Below the pieces are notes generated by a model. That model searched no databases. It was not told the origin of the DNA and saw only the letters and a list, made by a program, of their open reading frames with translations. From Acidobacteriota bacterium (GTDB lineage Bacteria > Acidobacteriota > Thermoanaerobaculia > Multivoradales > JAHEKO01), in NCBI GenBank assembly GCA_029861655.1, contig JAOTZA010000074.1, positions 1 to 12,007 on the forward strand: DNA of 12,007 nucleotides. The letters are read 5' to 3'. Positions 1-7,248 of this stretch are shown piece after piece. The position numbers and the translations under genes were made by a program. How positions within the stretch are numbered: position 1 is the stretch's first letter; the number at the start of each line of letters is the position of its first letter.

Positions 1-1
1 T

Positions 2-1480
2 CGTGACGACCCGCCGGCGATGATCTTCCCGCAGGAACTCGTGCCCGAACTCACCCAGCTCAGGGATCGCGCAGTCAAAGAAACAGATTGGAAGGCGGTG
101 CGTTTCTTTATGAACGTGCCCGAGGAGCAGTTCGCCGCGGCGGTCGCCGAGAACCACGGCATGGAAGATCCGGTGGATGGCTTTCGCCGCATCCTCGCGG
201 CGACGCGCACCTATCTGGGCGCAGGGCTCCAGCTCGCCGAGTCGCGGCCGGATTTGATGATGGTCTATCTCGAGGGCACCGATACCGTCGGTCACCTGCT
301 GGCACCCTATATGCCGCCACCGACGCTGGACGTTGATCCAGGGCGGGCTAAAACCTATGTCGAGGCGGTTCCAAAATACTTCCAGATCGTGGATCGCTGG
401 ATCGGGCGATTCCTCGAGCACTATCCGCTGTCCGAATCCGCGGTTCTAGTGATCTCCGATCACGGATTCAAGTGGACTGAGGGGCGTCCGCGAGGTCTCT
501 CCGGCACTGCCGGTCCCACGGCCCCCTTGTGGCACGAGCCCGATGCCGCATTTGTGCTCGCGGGGCGAGGCATCGAACGTCGTGGCCGCGTCGAGTCGAA
601 ACCTTCGGTTTTTGATGTCGCGCCCACCGTTCTGACGCTGCTCGGGCTGCCTCGCGACACTGGTTGGGAGGGCTCGGTCCTGCCCGGTTCGAGCGTTCCC
701 GTGCTCGAACCGATCGACTACGCGCCGCTCGTGCCTCCCGTGTCCTACAGCGCCCAGTCGGTCAAAGAAGAGACCCCGGTGGATCCGGAGTTTGTCGCCA
801 AGCTCAAAGCGCTTGGCTATCTCGGTGGCGGCGAGTCGACGGTGGCCGGAGTGCCGCGGTCAGCCGCGGACAGAGTAGGCGCCGGTTCAAAAGGGGCAGA
901 CCAGCCCGACGCGGCCGCCGCGACCCGGGGTCAGCTCAATAACCTGGCAGTCGTGAAGATCAACCAGAAGAAGTACGAAGAAGGTGAGCGTCTGCTGCGG
1001 CAGGCCATCGCCATGAGCCCCGAGTACCCCTCACCCCACTACAACCTGCGGCGCATCTATATGGAAACCAAGCGTTATGATGATGCGGACCGAGAGCTTT
1101 GGATTGCCGTGTCCAAGGGTTTGCGCGACCCGGAGCGTACGATCGATCGGGCGGCCGAGGACTACGACAACCTGGATCTGCAGGAACGAACGGTGGCACT
1201 GCTCACCAAGGCGATCGCGCAATTCCCAGAGCACGAGCCCTTCTGGGTCCACCTTCTCGTGGCCATGATCCGTACCGAGCGGTGCTCGGAGGGACGGGAA
1301 ACAGGGATGCGAGCCGCCCGGAAGTTCCCTGGCAGCGCGCCGGTGCATGCGTTTTATGGTCTGGCTGCTGGATGCGCCGGGGATGTCGAAACGGCGCAGA
1401 CCGAGATCGAGCGCTCCCTCGAGATCAACCCCAACCAGGACAACCTTCGTCGGACTCTTGCCCGATTGTCGGGCGGCTAG
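2..1480 (+). CDS. AlkP-superfamily phosphodiesterase with C-terminal TPR region (5' partial)
   Basis: The frame is open to the left edge, so the N-terminus is missing, including the expected nucleophile Thr/Ser and first metal Asp. Numbering from the Met at base 20, metal-ligand motifs of type I phosphodiesterase/alkaline phosphatase enzymes remain: D88 and H92 in GTDTVGH, D147-H148 in SDHGF, and a late H172 before the PDAAFVLAGRGI strand. The segment ending DVAPTVLTLLGLP (about 199-211) is the usual close of the fold. A KLKALGYLGG motif (261-270) and an Ala/Gly-rich linker lead to TPR-like helices from about 305 to the end (LNNLAVVKINQKKYEEGERL, then YNLRRIYMETKRYDDADREL). The role is probably hydrolysis of a phosphodiester or phosphomonoester on the outer side of the membrane, but the substrate cannot be read from this part. 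A sulfatase-like member is possible. The TPR gene downstream is on the same strand. Confidence 0.85.
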   Translation, partial: RDDPPAMIFPQELVPELTQLRDRAVKETDWKAVRFFMNVPEEQFAAAVAENHGMEDPVDGFRRILAATRTYLGAGLQLAESRPDLMMVYLEGTDTVGHLLAPYMPPPTLDVDPGRAKTYVEAVPKYFQIVDRWIGRFLEHYPLSESAVLVISDHGFKWTEGRPRGLSGTAGPTAPLWHEPDAAFVLAGRGIERRGRVESKPSVFDVAPTVLTLLGLPRDTGWEGSVLPGSSVPVLEPIDYAPLVPPVSYSAQSVKEETPVDPEFVAKLKALGYLGGGESTVAGVPRSAADRVGAGSKGADQPDAAAATRGQLNNLAVVKINQKKYEEGERLLRQAIAMSPEYPSPHYNLRRIYMETKRYDDADRELWIAVSKGLRDPERTIDRAAEDYDNLDLQERTVALLTKAIAQFPEHEPFWVHLLVAMIRTERCSEGRETGMRAARKFPGSAPVHAFYGLAAGCAGDVETAQTEIERSLEINPNQDNLRRTLARLSGG

Positions 1481-1509
1481 CAACCGCCCGCGGCTGTATT
1501 TCGGGCGGT
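1470..1509 (+). other. Two mutually exclusive GC-rich hairpins after the phosphodiesterase gene
   Basis: Three arms overlap the stop codon at 1478-1480 and follow it: CGGGCGG (1470-1476), CCGCCCG (1484-1490) and CGGGCGGT (1502-1509). The middle arm can pair perfectly with the first (7 bp, 7-nt loop) or, with A1483, with the third (8 bp, 11-nt loop). No T-tract follows either one, so neither is a textbook intrinsic terminator. The pairing is directly visible. A role in termination, mRNA stability or read-through control into the next gene is inference. Confidence 0.45.
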
Positions 1510-1516
1510 CAATCAC

Positions 1517-1545
1517 CGATCGCCCGATCGCCGATCGCCGATCGC
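1517..1545. repeat. Four near-tandem copies of CGATCGC
   Basis: CGATCGC occurs at 1517, 1525, 1532 and 1539, that is, with 7-8 bp periodicity, inside the 105-bp intergenic region and about 40 bp before the start codon of the next gene. Each copy contains the palindrome CGATCG. It could be a slippage-prone microsatellite or clustered protein-binding sites. The sequence alone does not decide. Confidence 0.6.
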
Positions 1546-1585
1546 GGCCGTAAGGTGGAGTCGTATACAGTAGGGTGACCAGGGA

Positions 1586-2371
1586 ATGAAAAAGCTTCTT
1601 GCCCTCTCGGTCATCGTCTGCCTCATCGCGGTTTGCGCGAGCGCGGATGAGCTGGGGAAGGACCGGCTGAAGCTCGCCCGTGCTCAGGCGGCGAAGGCTG
1701 AAGCAGCACTCAAAAAGGAGCGATACGTCGAGGCCGAGAAGCACTTTCGTCGGGCTGTTGCCACCGAGCCCCAGATAGCGACGGCGCATCTCGGGCTCGG
1801 CAGGGCGCTGGTGGGGCAGCACCGTTACGAAGATGCATTGGTGGCCCTTGCAGAAGCCGAGAAACGGTTTGTGGAGTGGGAGCAGGCGGTCCAGATCGCA
1901 GATCTGGTCAACCGCCAGGCGGGCGAACGAGAGTTGCAGAGCGTCAAGGACATCCAGGCTGCAATTAGCGACAGGGGTGCCGCCTTGAGCGGCTCCACTC
2001 CTAGAACGCCCAACACCTCCGCCCAGGCGACGCCGCGATCGCTCAGCGCCGAGAAGTTCCTCTTGAGGGAGCGCAGGGATATGGAGGGCTTTGAGGCCAT
2101 CCCGGCGCAGGTCTTCTACCTACAGGGTGTCTCCTACCTGCGGACCAACCAACGCAGCCAGGGCATCGATGCGTTGGAGACCTGTCTGCTAGTCGACAGT
2201 CAGCATGAGCTGGCCCACTACAACCTCGCGGTGGCGCGTTTTACCGTTGGCGATGTGGACGAAGCCCGCAGTCATCTCGACGCAGCCATCGCGCGGGGGG
2301 TCGAGCCGCATGCCAACTTTGTCGCGGATCTGGAGCGAGCTCTGAACTCCCGCCGGGTCGCGGTGGAGTAG
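1586..2371 (+). CDS. Secreted tetratricopeptide repeat protein
   Basis: This 261-residue protein has a clear Sec signal peptide: MKK, a hydrophobic core (residues 4-17), and a probable signal peptidase I site after CASA (residue 20). Cys17 is not in a convincing lipobox because Val precedes it. Mature TPR-type helices lie at about 33-95 (AEAALKKERYVEAEKHFRRA, then AHLGLGRALVGQHRYEDALV) and 176-235 (FYLQGVSYLRTNQRSQGIDA, then AHYNLAVARFTVGDVDEARS). A Ser/Thr/Pro-rich linker (about 131-153) separates the two blocks. The start is supported by AGGGTG at 1572-1577, 8 nt before ATG. TPRs are protein-protein scaffolds, so a periplasmic or envelope scaffolding role is likely, perhaps with the upstream TPR-bearing phosphodiesterase on the same strand. 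No enzymatic motif is seen. The gene converges on the minus-strand gene ending at 2384. Confidence 0.85.
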   Translation: MKKLLALSVIVCLIAVCASADELGKDRLKLARAQAAKAEAALKKERYVEAEKHFRRAVATEPQIATAHLGLGRALVGQHRYEDALVALAEAEKRFVEWEQAVQIADLVNRQAGERELQSVKDIQAAISDRGAALSGSTPRTPNTSAQATPRSLSAEKFLLRERRDMEGFEAIPAQVFYLQGVSYLRTNQRSQGIDALETCLLVDSQHELAHYNLAVARFTVGDVDEARSHLDAAIARGVEPHANFVADLERALNSRRVAVE

Positions 2372-2376
2372 AGGCG

Positions 2377-2415
2377 GCGGGTGCTAGCCCGCGGGGAGCG
2401 GGATCTCTGCTCCCC
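2377..2415. terminator. Back-to-back GC hairpins at a convergent gene junction
   Basis: The two converging stop codons are only 12 bp apart. GCGGG (2377-2381) pairs with CCCGC (2388-2392), and a T-G wobble on the plus strand can extend it over a GCTA loop. Directly next, GGGGAGC (2393-2399) pairs perfectly with GCTCCCC (2409-2415) over a 9-nt loop, inside the last codons of the minus-strand gene. Neither has a T-tract, only C-runs, so stem-based or factor-assisted termination for both directions is an inference from position and stem strength. Confidence 0.4.
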
Positions 2416-5400
2416 CCCACAAACCCGAGGCGATATCCTCCACCGTCACCGCCAGCCGGCAAGCGGCATCCTTCGGCCACTCGACCGGGAAGGTGTAGAT
2501 CCAGCCTGCCGAAGCTCGGTCGAGCTTCTCCAACCTGTGCACGACCGTCGGCTCGGTCCCCTCGGCCACCACCGCAATCGAAACCCGCAGATCGGCGCCC
2601 GCGCCAATGAGCGACGCGACGGATTCGAAGTGCACGGTCGCTTCGGTCTGCACGGCGAGGTGCTTGCCGTCGCCAACGTCGGCCGCTGAGCTCGCGGGTA
2701 CCAGCTCCACCTCGAGCTCGCCACGATCGGTTGCACCCCCCAGAAGCCGCCTGACACGAGCTTCCGCCTGGCTCTCGGAAGTCGCCGCGGTGACGACCTC
2801 AGTTGTCTTGACCTCGATGCCGGGTCGACGGATCTCGAGGGTCAGGTCGTGCGCCGCGCCATCCGGCGGCCGATCCACCTGATAGGTGAGCAGATACCAG
2901 CCGGATGCCTGATCGAGAGCCCGGTCCAATCCCGCAGGGCCGATCGCAACATCGCCGCCACTGGGCTCGGCCAGGTTTCTTTGCGCATCGATGGGATCGA
3001 CGAGCAAGAAGTCGTTATCGATGGCCTGGACGGCGTCGGTACTGTTGCTCAAGAACGCGATGAACTTGTCGGTTCTCGACTCGGCATTCCAGGCGGAGCT
3101 ACCGGTCGCCTGGCCGGCGACCGTCAAGACCCGCCAGCCGGTGCTGGCCAGCTCACGACCCAAGGCATTGACGCTGGCTTCCTTCCGCTTCGCTCTCAGA
3201 TCTTCGCGTAGTTCGAACGCGTTATGGGGCTCGAGCTTTTCGATCCACGGTGCGTAGAACGCTGCCGGATCCTCATCAAAGCCCGCACCCACCACGACCA
3301 GCAGACCCGCCCGCTGGCCGGTCTCACGCTGAGCCCAGAAGCGTAGTTGCTCCAGGGCCCGCGAGATCACGATGTCCTCCTCACTTGCCGCCGTCCGCGC
3401 CGCGAATGTCACTCTGGAGCCGAATTCTTTTCTCTGACGCGACGCGCCGCCGAAGCGATCGGGGATGGGTCGCACATCGCCGACAAAACGTTGGCGGATG
3501 CGCTCGATGGCGTGTACCGCGGTCTTGCGACCGGCGAGGTCATCGAAAGCGGACGTCAGCGCCTCGATGTCACGAGTCGGCCCTGCCAGGGTGCGAACCT
3601 CCTCTTTCTCCGCTACGACGACTTCGACTGGGCCCAGCGTGCTGAGCCGCTCGACCTGATCTGCGACGGCCCGCAATGCCTGTCTCTGGTCAAAGCCACC
3701 ACCCACCGTACGGTTGACATACACCGCAACCGGCAGCTCCTTGGTCTCGGCGATCTCATCGGGTCCCGGCAAAACAACCGGTTCACCGGGCTTCGGGTCC
3801 GTTGCCTCGGGATCTTCGGGTTCGTCGGCTGCTACCGCAACCGGAGACAAGTCGAGTACCACGACCGGTTCGCCATCCTCGAGAACCTGGACATCCTCGA
3901 TCGCGAGGTCCGCGACCGGGCTGCCCGCCTGGTCGAGTGCGCTGACCACCACGGTCATCGCGGTGATGTCGAGCCGGTCGATCTGCAGACCTTCGACCGG
4001 CGCCGCCGGCTCTTCCTGAGCGAGCTCGGCGCGTGCCCAAACCGACTGCAGGTCGTCGGCGAGAGCAACTTTCCCTCGGCCGGCGAGGCGGACATTCGAG
4101 GGCAGTGCCGCCGCTACCTGGTTCGGAGTCCACTCCGAAGAGAACCAACCGATGCACTGGGCGTCCAAACTCTCCCGCACTCTCTTCAAACTACGCGACA
4201 TCGCCTCCATGTCGAGAGCCGGTAATCCGCCAGGCCAGCCGTCCTCGCGCCGTTTGCCGTTGCGCAGCACTACGAGCGGGACGTTGACCTCCGCCAGGTA
4301 CTCGCGGGCCTGACGAGGGCTGAAACGGCTTCCGTCGCGCTTGTGCGCATTGTTGCCAAGAAGAAGGACCACCGCTCGCCGATGAGGACCGGCTGCGGCT
4401 ACCAACCCGGACGCCGCAACGGCGTCAGCGATGCGCGGTTTCCCTGGGATCTCTGCCAACCCGAACTTGAAGAGCAGATCCAGCCAGTTGGGTTTGCCCG
4501 CGGCGAAGCCGTTCACCCGGTGAAGACCCTGATCCGGAGCGATGTACCAGAGGCGCTCGGCGTCGAAAACGGTCGCCTTCGCCTTGAGCCACGAGTTTCT
4601 GGGCTCGGGCGCGCTGCTCTCTCCGCCCTGCCGAACCGCCGTGTCGAAGACTTTGGTCGTCGAGGTGGTGTTCTCGAGCCTGCCTCGGTCCCACCCCGAG
4701 GTGCGTAGCGGCACATACGCTGCCCCGGGGTCGAGCACGATGACGACCTCGAAGCCGCTTCTCTCGATTCTCTCGGCGGCCTGCCCCCAAACGCCTGCGT
4801 CGGTTTCACAGGCGGTCTCGCCGTTTGTCTTGGCGACCAGCGGGACGGCGTGGAGCCCGACGGAAGTCTCCTCGGCAAAGCCGCCGAGGGAGGCGACCGC
4901 CTCCACGCGGCGGCCGTCGGGAAACACCGCCATCGCCACCAGCAACTGCGACTCGTCCGGTTTTGGGCAGGGAAACCGAACCAAACGACTTCCCGCCAGG
5001 ACCTCCGGTTCCGCTCCCGCCATTGAGACCTCGAGCTCGGCTGGATTCTGGCGCAGCGGGTGCGCCCAGCCGATCTCCGCCTCGCACTGCGACGAACCGG
5101 AGGCGGGTAGGGGAACCAGGCTCAGTTCTGCTTCCTGCCCCGGGCGATTGATCCAACGATCGACTCGCTCGCCGTCACGGATCAGCTCCAGCAGGTGGAT
5201 ATGGGGGTCCGGGCCGAGATTCACTTTGCAAGTCGGCGCCTCGACAGCGACCTCGCAGACCGGCGCTCCATTCAAGAACAACTCCGCGGGCTGGCCCTCC
5301 GGGCCTAGGTCGACACTCACCTCCAGCTCGTCTACGACGAGCCCGGTCGGGTAGGTCAGGATTCTCATCGCTCCGTCGGCCACCCCTGACCCCAGTGCGG

Positions 5401-5443
5401 CCGCCAGAATCCAACCGCTTGCAAGGTAGCGCGCAAAGCGCAT
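2384..5443 (-). CDS. Exported VWFA-related domain protein (TIGR03436-like), 1019 aa
   Basis: An N-terminal signal peptide (hydrophobic residues about 8-22, likely cleavage near VADGA) indicates export. Residues 26-200 look like beta-rich adhesion or Ig-like modules. A first von Willebrand A-like segment begins at VVIVLDPGAAYVP (233-245), continuing with a strand VVLLLGNN (358-365). A module with the family hallmark 'D..GSPVADL..EDVQVLEDGEPV' lies at about 495-530. A second A-like segment starts at PVAVYVNRTVGGG (571-583), with a strand AGLLVVVGAGFDEDP at 712-726. The signature SGWYLLTYQV...RRPGIEV follows at about 847-877, then a C-terminal beta-rich extension (885-1019). The Asp-x-Ser-x-Ser metal site is absent from both A-like segments, so metal-dependent adhesion is doubtful. 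The start has AGGAG 7 nt upstream (5451-5455). It is the second gene of a unit with the TPR gene 29 bp upstream. Function is unknown; an envelope or secreted scaffold is the best guess. Confidence 0.85.
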   Translation of the reverse strand: MRFARYLASGWILAAALGSGVADGAMRILTYPTGLVVDELEVSVDLGPEGQPAELFLNGAPVCEVAVEAPTCKVNLGPDPHIHLLELIRDGERVDRWINRPGQEAELSLVPLPASGSSQCEAEIGWAHPLRQNPAELEVSMAGAEPEVLAGSRLVRFPCPKPDESQLLVAMAVFPDGRRVEAVASLGGFAEETSVGLHAVPLVAKTNGETACETDAGVWGQAAERIERSGFEVVIVLDPGAAYVPLRTSGWDRGRLENTTSTTKVFDTAVRQGGESSAPEPRNSWLKAKATVFDAERLWYIAPDQGLHRVNGFAAGKPNWLDLLFKFGLAEIPGKPRIADAVAASGLVAAAGPHRRAVVLLLGNNAHKRDGSRFSPRQAREYLAEVNVPLVVLRNGKRREDGWPGGLPALDMEAMSRSLKRVRESLDAQCIGWFSSEWTPNQVAAALPSNVRLAGRGKVALADDLQSVWARAELAQEEPAAPVEGLQIDRLDITAMTVVVSALDQAGSPVADLAIEDVQVLEDGEPVVVLDLSPVAVAADEPEDPEATDPKPGEPVVLPGPDEIAETKELPVAVYVNRTVGGGFDQRQALRAVADQVERLSTLGPVEVVVAEKEEVRTLAGPTRDIEALTSAFDDLAGRKTAVHAIERIRQRFVGDVRPIPDRFGGASRQRKEFGSRVTFAARTAASEEDIVISRALEQLRFWAQRETGQRAGLLVVVGAGFDEDPAAFYAPWIEKLEPHNAFELREDLRAKRKEASVNALGRELASTGWRVLTVAGQATGSSAWNAESRTDKFIAFLSNSTDAVQAIDNDFLLVDPIDAQRNLAEPSGGDVAIGPAGLDRALDQASGWYLLTYQVDRPPDGAAHDLTLEIRRPGIEVKTTEVVTAATSESQAEARVRRLLGGATDRGELEVELVPASSAADVGDGKHLAVQTEATVHFESVASLIGAGADLRVSIAVVAEGTEPTVVHRLEKLDRASAGWIYTFPVEWPKDAACRLAVTVEDIASGLWGGAEIPLPAG

Positions 5444-5473
5444 GTGTCATCTCCTACCGGTATCGAATTGTGC

Positions 5474-6424
5474 CTATTCGAGATAGGCGAGCATGTCGCG
5501 AGCTCCGGCGGCATCCGGATCTTCCGGCGCCAGCTCGAGAAATTTCTCCAAATGTTCGCGGGCCACCGCTTTCTCTCCCGAATTCACCAGACAGAGGGCC
5601 AGCATGTAGTGGCCGCGGGCGTGATCCGGATCCGCCGCGACAGCCTGTTCGAATGCCCCCCGCGCCTCTTTCATGCTGCCGCTTTCGAATAGGGTGGCCC
5701 CGCGGTTGAAGGAATTCGAAGCCAGCACCTTTGGATTCGCTTGTTCCATAGCCATCTGGATCTCGGCAGCTTTGCCTTTGTCCCCCATGGCCTGGAGGGC
5801 CTGACGGAGCAAGCCCAGATAGGCTGCGTTCTCGGGTTCGATCTCCATCGCCCGCTGGGCCTCCTCGGCCGCTTCTTCGTTTCTTTCCTGCATGAGCAGG
5901 ATCTGCCCCAGTGCGGCGTGGGCTTGAGCCAGACCGGGATCGAGCTCGATAGCTCCCTTGAACCTGGCCTCCGCCTCCGCCAGATCACCATTGCGGGCGG
6001 CAGTCGCACCCTCGTTGAACATCGCCGGGGCGCCTCGCTTGGCGGCCTCTTTGGACAGGACCGTGATGTTCATCTCGGATTCTTTACCTGCCGCCACCGC
6101 AAAACTCGCCTCAAAAGGTGCATAGCCCTTCTTCTCCAGCAGGTAGGCGTAGGTGAGGTCGGCTTCTTGGAGAAGAATCCGGTACTTGCCTTTGTCGTCG
6201 GTTTCGGTCTCCGCGATGACGGCGGTCTTGCCTTCATCTTGAACCGTGATACTCATGCCGGTCACCGGCTCACCGTTTTCATCAAGCACCGTGCCGACGA
6301 CGTAGCCCTCGTTCGCCGCGGAAAGAGCGACGGGAACGAGGCCGACGAGCAACACCAGAATTGTGATGCCCAGGAGTACACGGTGTGAGAACAGATGGAC
6401 GCGGATGGACGTTTCTTGACTCAT
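5474..6424 (-). CDS. Membrane-anchored regulatory-like (CarboxypepD_reg) and TPR protein
   Basis: From the ATG at 6424 this is 316 residues. A hydrophobic segment at about 16-35 (LLGITILVLLVGLVPVALSA) is a signal peptide or N-terminal anchor. Residues 41-123 form a carboxypeptidase-regulatory-like beta-domain: VVGTVLDENGEPVTG, then TDDKGKYRI, then the EKKGY turn. Residues 132-316 are TPRs, for example FNEGATAARNGDLAEAEARF, AHAALGQILLMQERNEEAAE, FNRGATLFESGSMKEARGAF and GHYMLALCLVNSGEKAVARE. The frame could begin 9 nt earlier at TTG (6433), but GAGG at 6435-6438 lies 10 nt from the ATG and only 1 nt from the TTG, so ATG is preferred. It precedes the VWFA-related gene by 29 bp and probably heads the transcript. 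It is probably a periplasm-facing scaffold; no catalytic residues were seen. Confidence 0.87.
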   Translation of the reverse strand: MSQETSIRVHLFSHRVLLGITILVLLVGLVPVALSAANEGYVVGTVLDENGEPVTGMSITVQDEGKTAVIAETETDDKGKYRILLQEADLTYAYLLEKKGYAPFEASFAVAAGKESEMNITVLSKEAAKRGAPAMFNEGATAARNGDLAEAEARFKGAIELDPGLAQAHAALGQILLMQERNEEAAEEAQRAMEIEPENAAYLGLLRQALQAMGDKGKAAEIQMAMEQANPKVLASNSFNRGATLFESGSMKEARGAFEQAVAADPDHARGHYMLALCLVNSGEKAVAREHLEKFLELAPEDPDAAGARDMLAYLE

Positions 6425-6434
6425 GGGGTTCAAA

Positions 6435-6438
6435 CCTC
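6435..6438 (-). promoter_or_regulatory. Shine-Dalgarno GAGG deciding ATG over TTG
   Basis: On the minus strand GAGG stands 10 nt before the ATG at 6424-6422 and only 1 nt before the in-frame TTG at 6433-6431. It can serve the ATG but not the TTG. Confidence 0.6.
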
Positions 6439-6481
6439 AGAAAACCGTGTCCGGTCGAGGATCAACCGGCCAGCATTCACT

Positions 6482-6490
6482 ATTGTACCA
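6482..6490 (-). promoter_or_regulatory. Extended -10 promoter element for the TPR/VWFA unit
   Basis: The minus strand reads TGG-TACAAT (6490 down to 6482), an extended -10 (TGn) followed by a hexamer matching TATAAT at 5 of 6 positions. At 17-bp spacing the -35 hexamer is CAGTTC, a poor match, which fits reliance on an extended -10. The predicted transcript start is near 6475, giving an untranslated leader of about 50 nt. That leader could begin with a hairpin of CCGGT (6451-6455) with ACCGG (6465-6469). Confidence 0.4.
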
Positions 6491-6544
6491 ACGGGGTGTC
6501 CCGGGAACTGCTACCCGGAAAGGCGGTGCCGGCCATAGAAGTCC

Positions 6545-6562
6545 CGAGCGTCTAGACGCTCG
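6545..6562. repeat. 18-bp perfect palindrome over a stop codon
   Basis: CGAGCGTCTAGACGCTCG is a perfect 18-bp palindrome. It contains the stop codon (6554-6552, minus strand) of the PilZ gene ending here. As RNA it folds to a 7-bp stem with a CTAG loop. No T-tract follows. A second weak hairpin, CCGGG (6501-6505) with CCCGG (6514-6518), lies further downstream on the minus strand. It could be a transcript 3' end or a dimeric protein-binding site. Confidence 0.5.
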
Positions 6563-7244
6563 ACGATTCCTTGAGTCGGAGTGCGATGTATCCTCGGAGT
6601 CTCTCGTCGCCGTTCCGCTCGAAGGCCGTAAAGCGGAGCCCGCAACCGTCGAATTCGTCTTGCGGACTCTTTGCGAGACGAACAACCTCCGCCTTGACAC
6701 GGATCGACTCATGATCCTCGCGAACGTTGAACTCGACGGTGAGAATCGTGCCGATCGGCAGCGGCTTGTTCGTAACGACCAACATGCCCGTCTCCGACAG
6801 GTCAACCGCCTGTGCGAGCCTGAGCGAGTCTTCTCCGACTTCTAGGCGCACCATAAACCGTTCATTCAATCGCGGAGAGCCACGCAGGAGACGCGACAGT
6901 TGCCGTCGGAGAACAGACAGCGGTTGGTCAGTCGAGAGGGTCGTCACGTTGGGGCTGTCTTGCTCGGATACGCAAGCGATCTCTTCTTCCGAGCCGAGGA
7001 CCAGAAGACGGGGAGTGCCGACTGAGCAATCGCTTTCGCTCAGACATTGGGTGAATTCGTCATAGCTCATTTCACCAAGTGGCAGCAAAAGGACCAGGAA
7101 CCCGATATCGAAGGTCCGGCGCATCTCCAGCGCGGCTTCCGCCGACGGCGCCCGAATGATGTCGACCGATGTCTTGCCGACGAGCGCCTCGAGGGCAGCC
7201 AAGAGGAGGTCGTCCGAACCTAGAGTGATGATCCTGAGCTTCAT
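6552..7244 (-). CDS. Receiver-like (degenerate) and PilZ protein, canonical c-di-GMP motif
   Basis: From the ATG at 7244 this is 230 residues. Residues 1-120 have the length and strand/helix rhythm of a response-regulator receiver (MKLRIITLGSDD at the start, FDIGFLVLLLPLGEMSYDEF in the middle), but no Asp sits at the phosphoacceptor position and the Lys near residue 105 is missing. Residues about 125-225 are PilZ: RFMVR (R129, R133) fits RxxxR, DLSETG (148-153) fits D/NxSxxG, and the CGLRF strand closes the barrel. These are the established c-di-GMP contacts, so binding is likely. The gene starts 4 nt after the stop of the diguanylate cyclase, which suggests translational coupling. An in-frame TTG at 7271 would overlap that gene by 23 nt and has no better ribosome site. 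The output target is unknown. Confidence 0.85.
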   Translation of the reverse strand: MKLRIITLGSDDLLLAALEALVGKTSVDIIRAPSAEAALEMRRTFDIGFLVLLLPLGEMSYDEFTQCLSESDCSVGTPRLLVLGSEEEIACVSEQDSPNVTTLSTDQPLSVLRRQLSRLLRGSPRLNERFMVRLEVGEDSLRLAQAVDLSETGMLVVTNKPLPIGTILTVEFNVREDHESIRVKAEVVRLAKSPQDEFDGCGLRFTAFERNGDERLRGYIALRLKESSSV

Positions 7245-7248
7245 CGGC

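Noticed and set aside
1564..1569. TATACA as a -10 box for the secreted TPR gene
   Set aside because: Transcription would start at about 1576, inside or after the ribosome-binding site, and no -35 box is present.
1031..1822. Minus-strand 263-codon open frame crossing the intergenic region
   Set aside because: It lies opposite two real genes and shows no domain. Its openness across the gap is explained by GC-rich base composition.
3347..4225. Plus-strand 292-codon open frame opposite the VWFA-related gene
   Set aside because: It is a mirror of a well-supported gene in GC-rich DNA, has Arg/Asp/His-rich composition and no recognisable domain.
4542..5354. Plus-strand 270-codon open frame rich in Ser, Thr and Pro
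   Set aside because: Antisense to the N-terminal part of the VWFA-related gene; low-complexity composition typical of a shadow frame.
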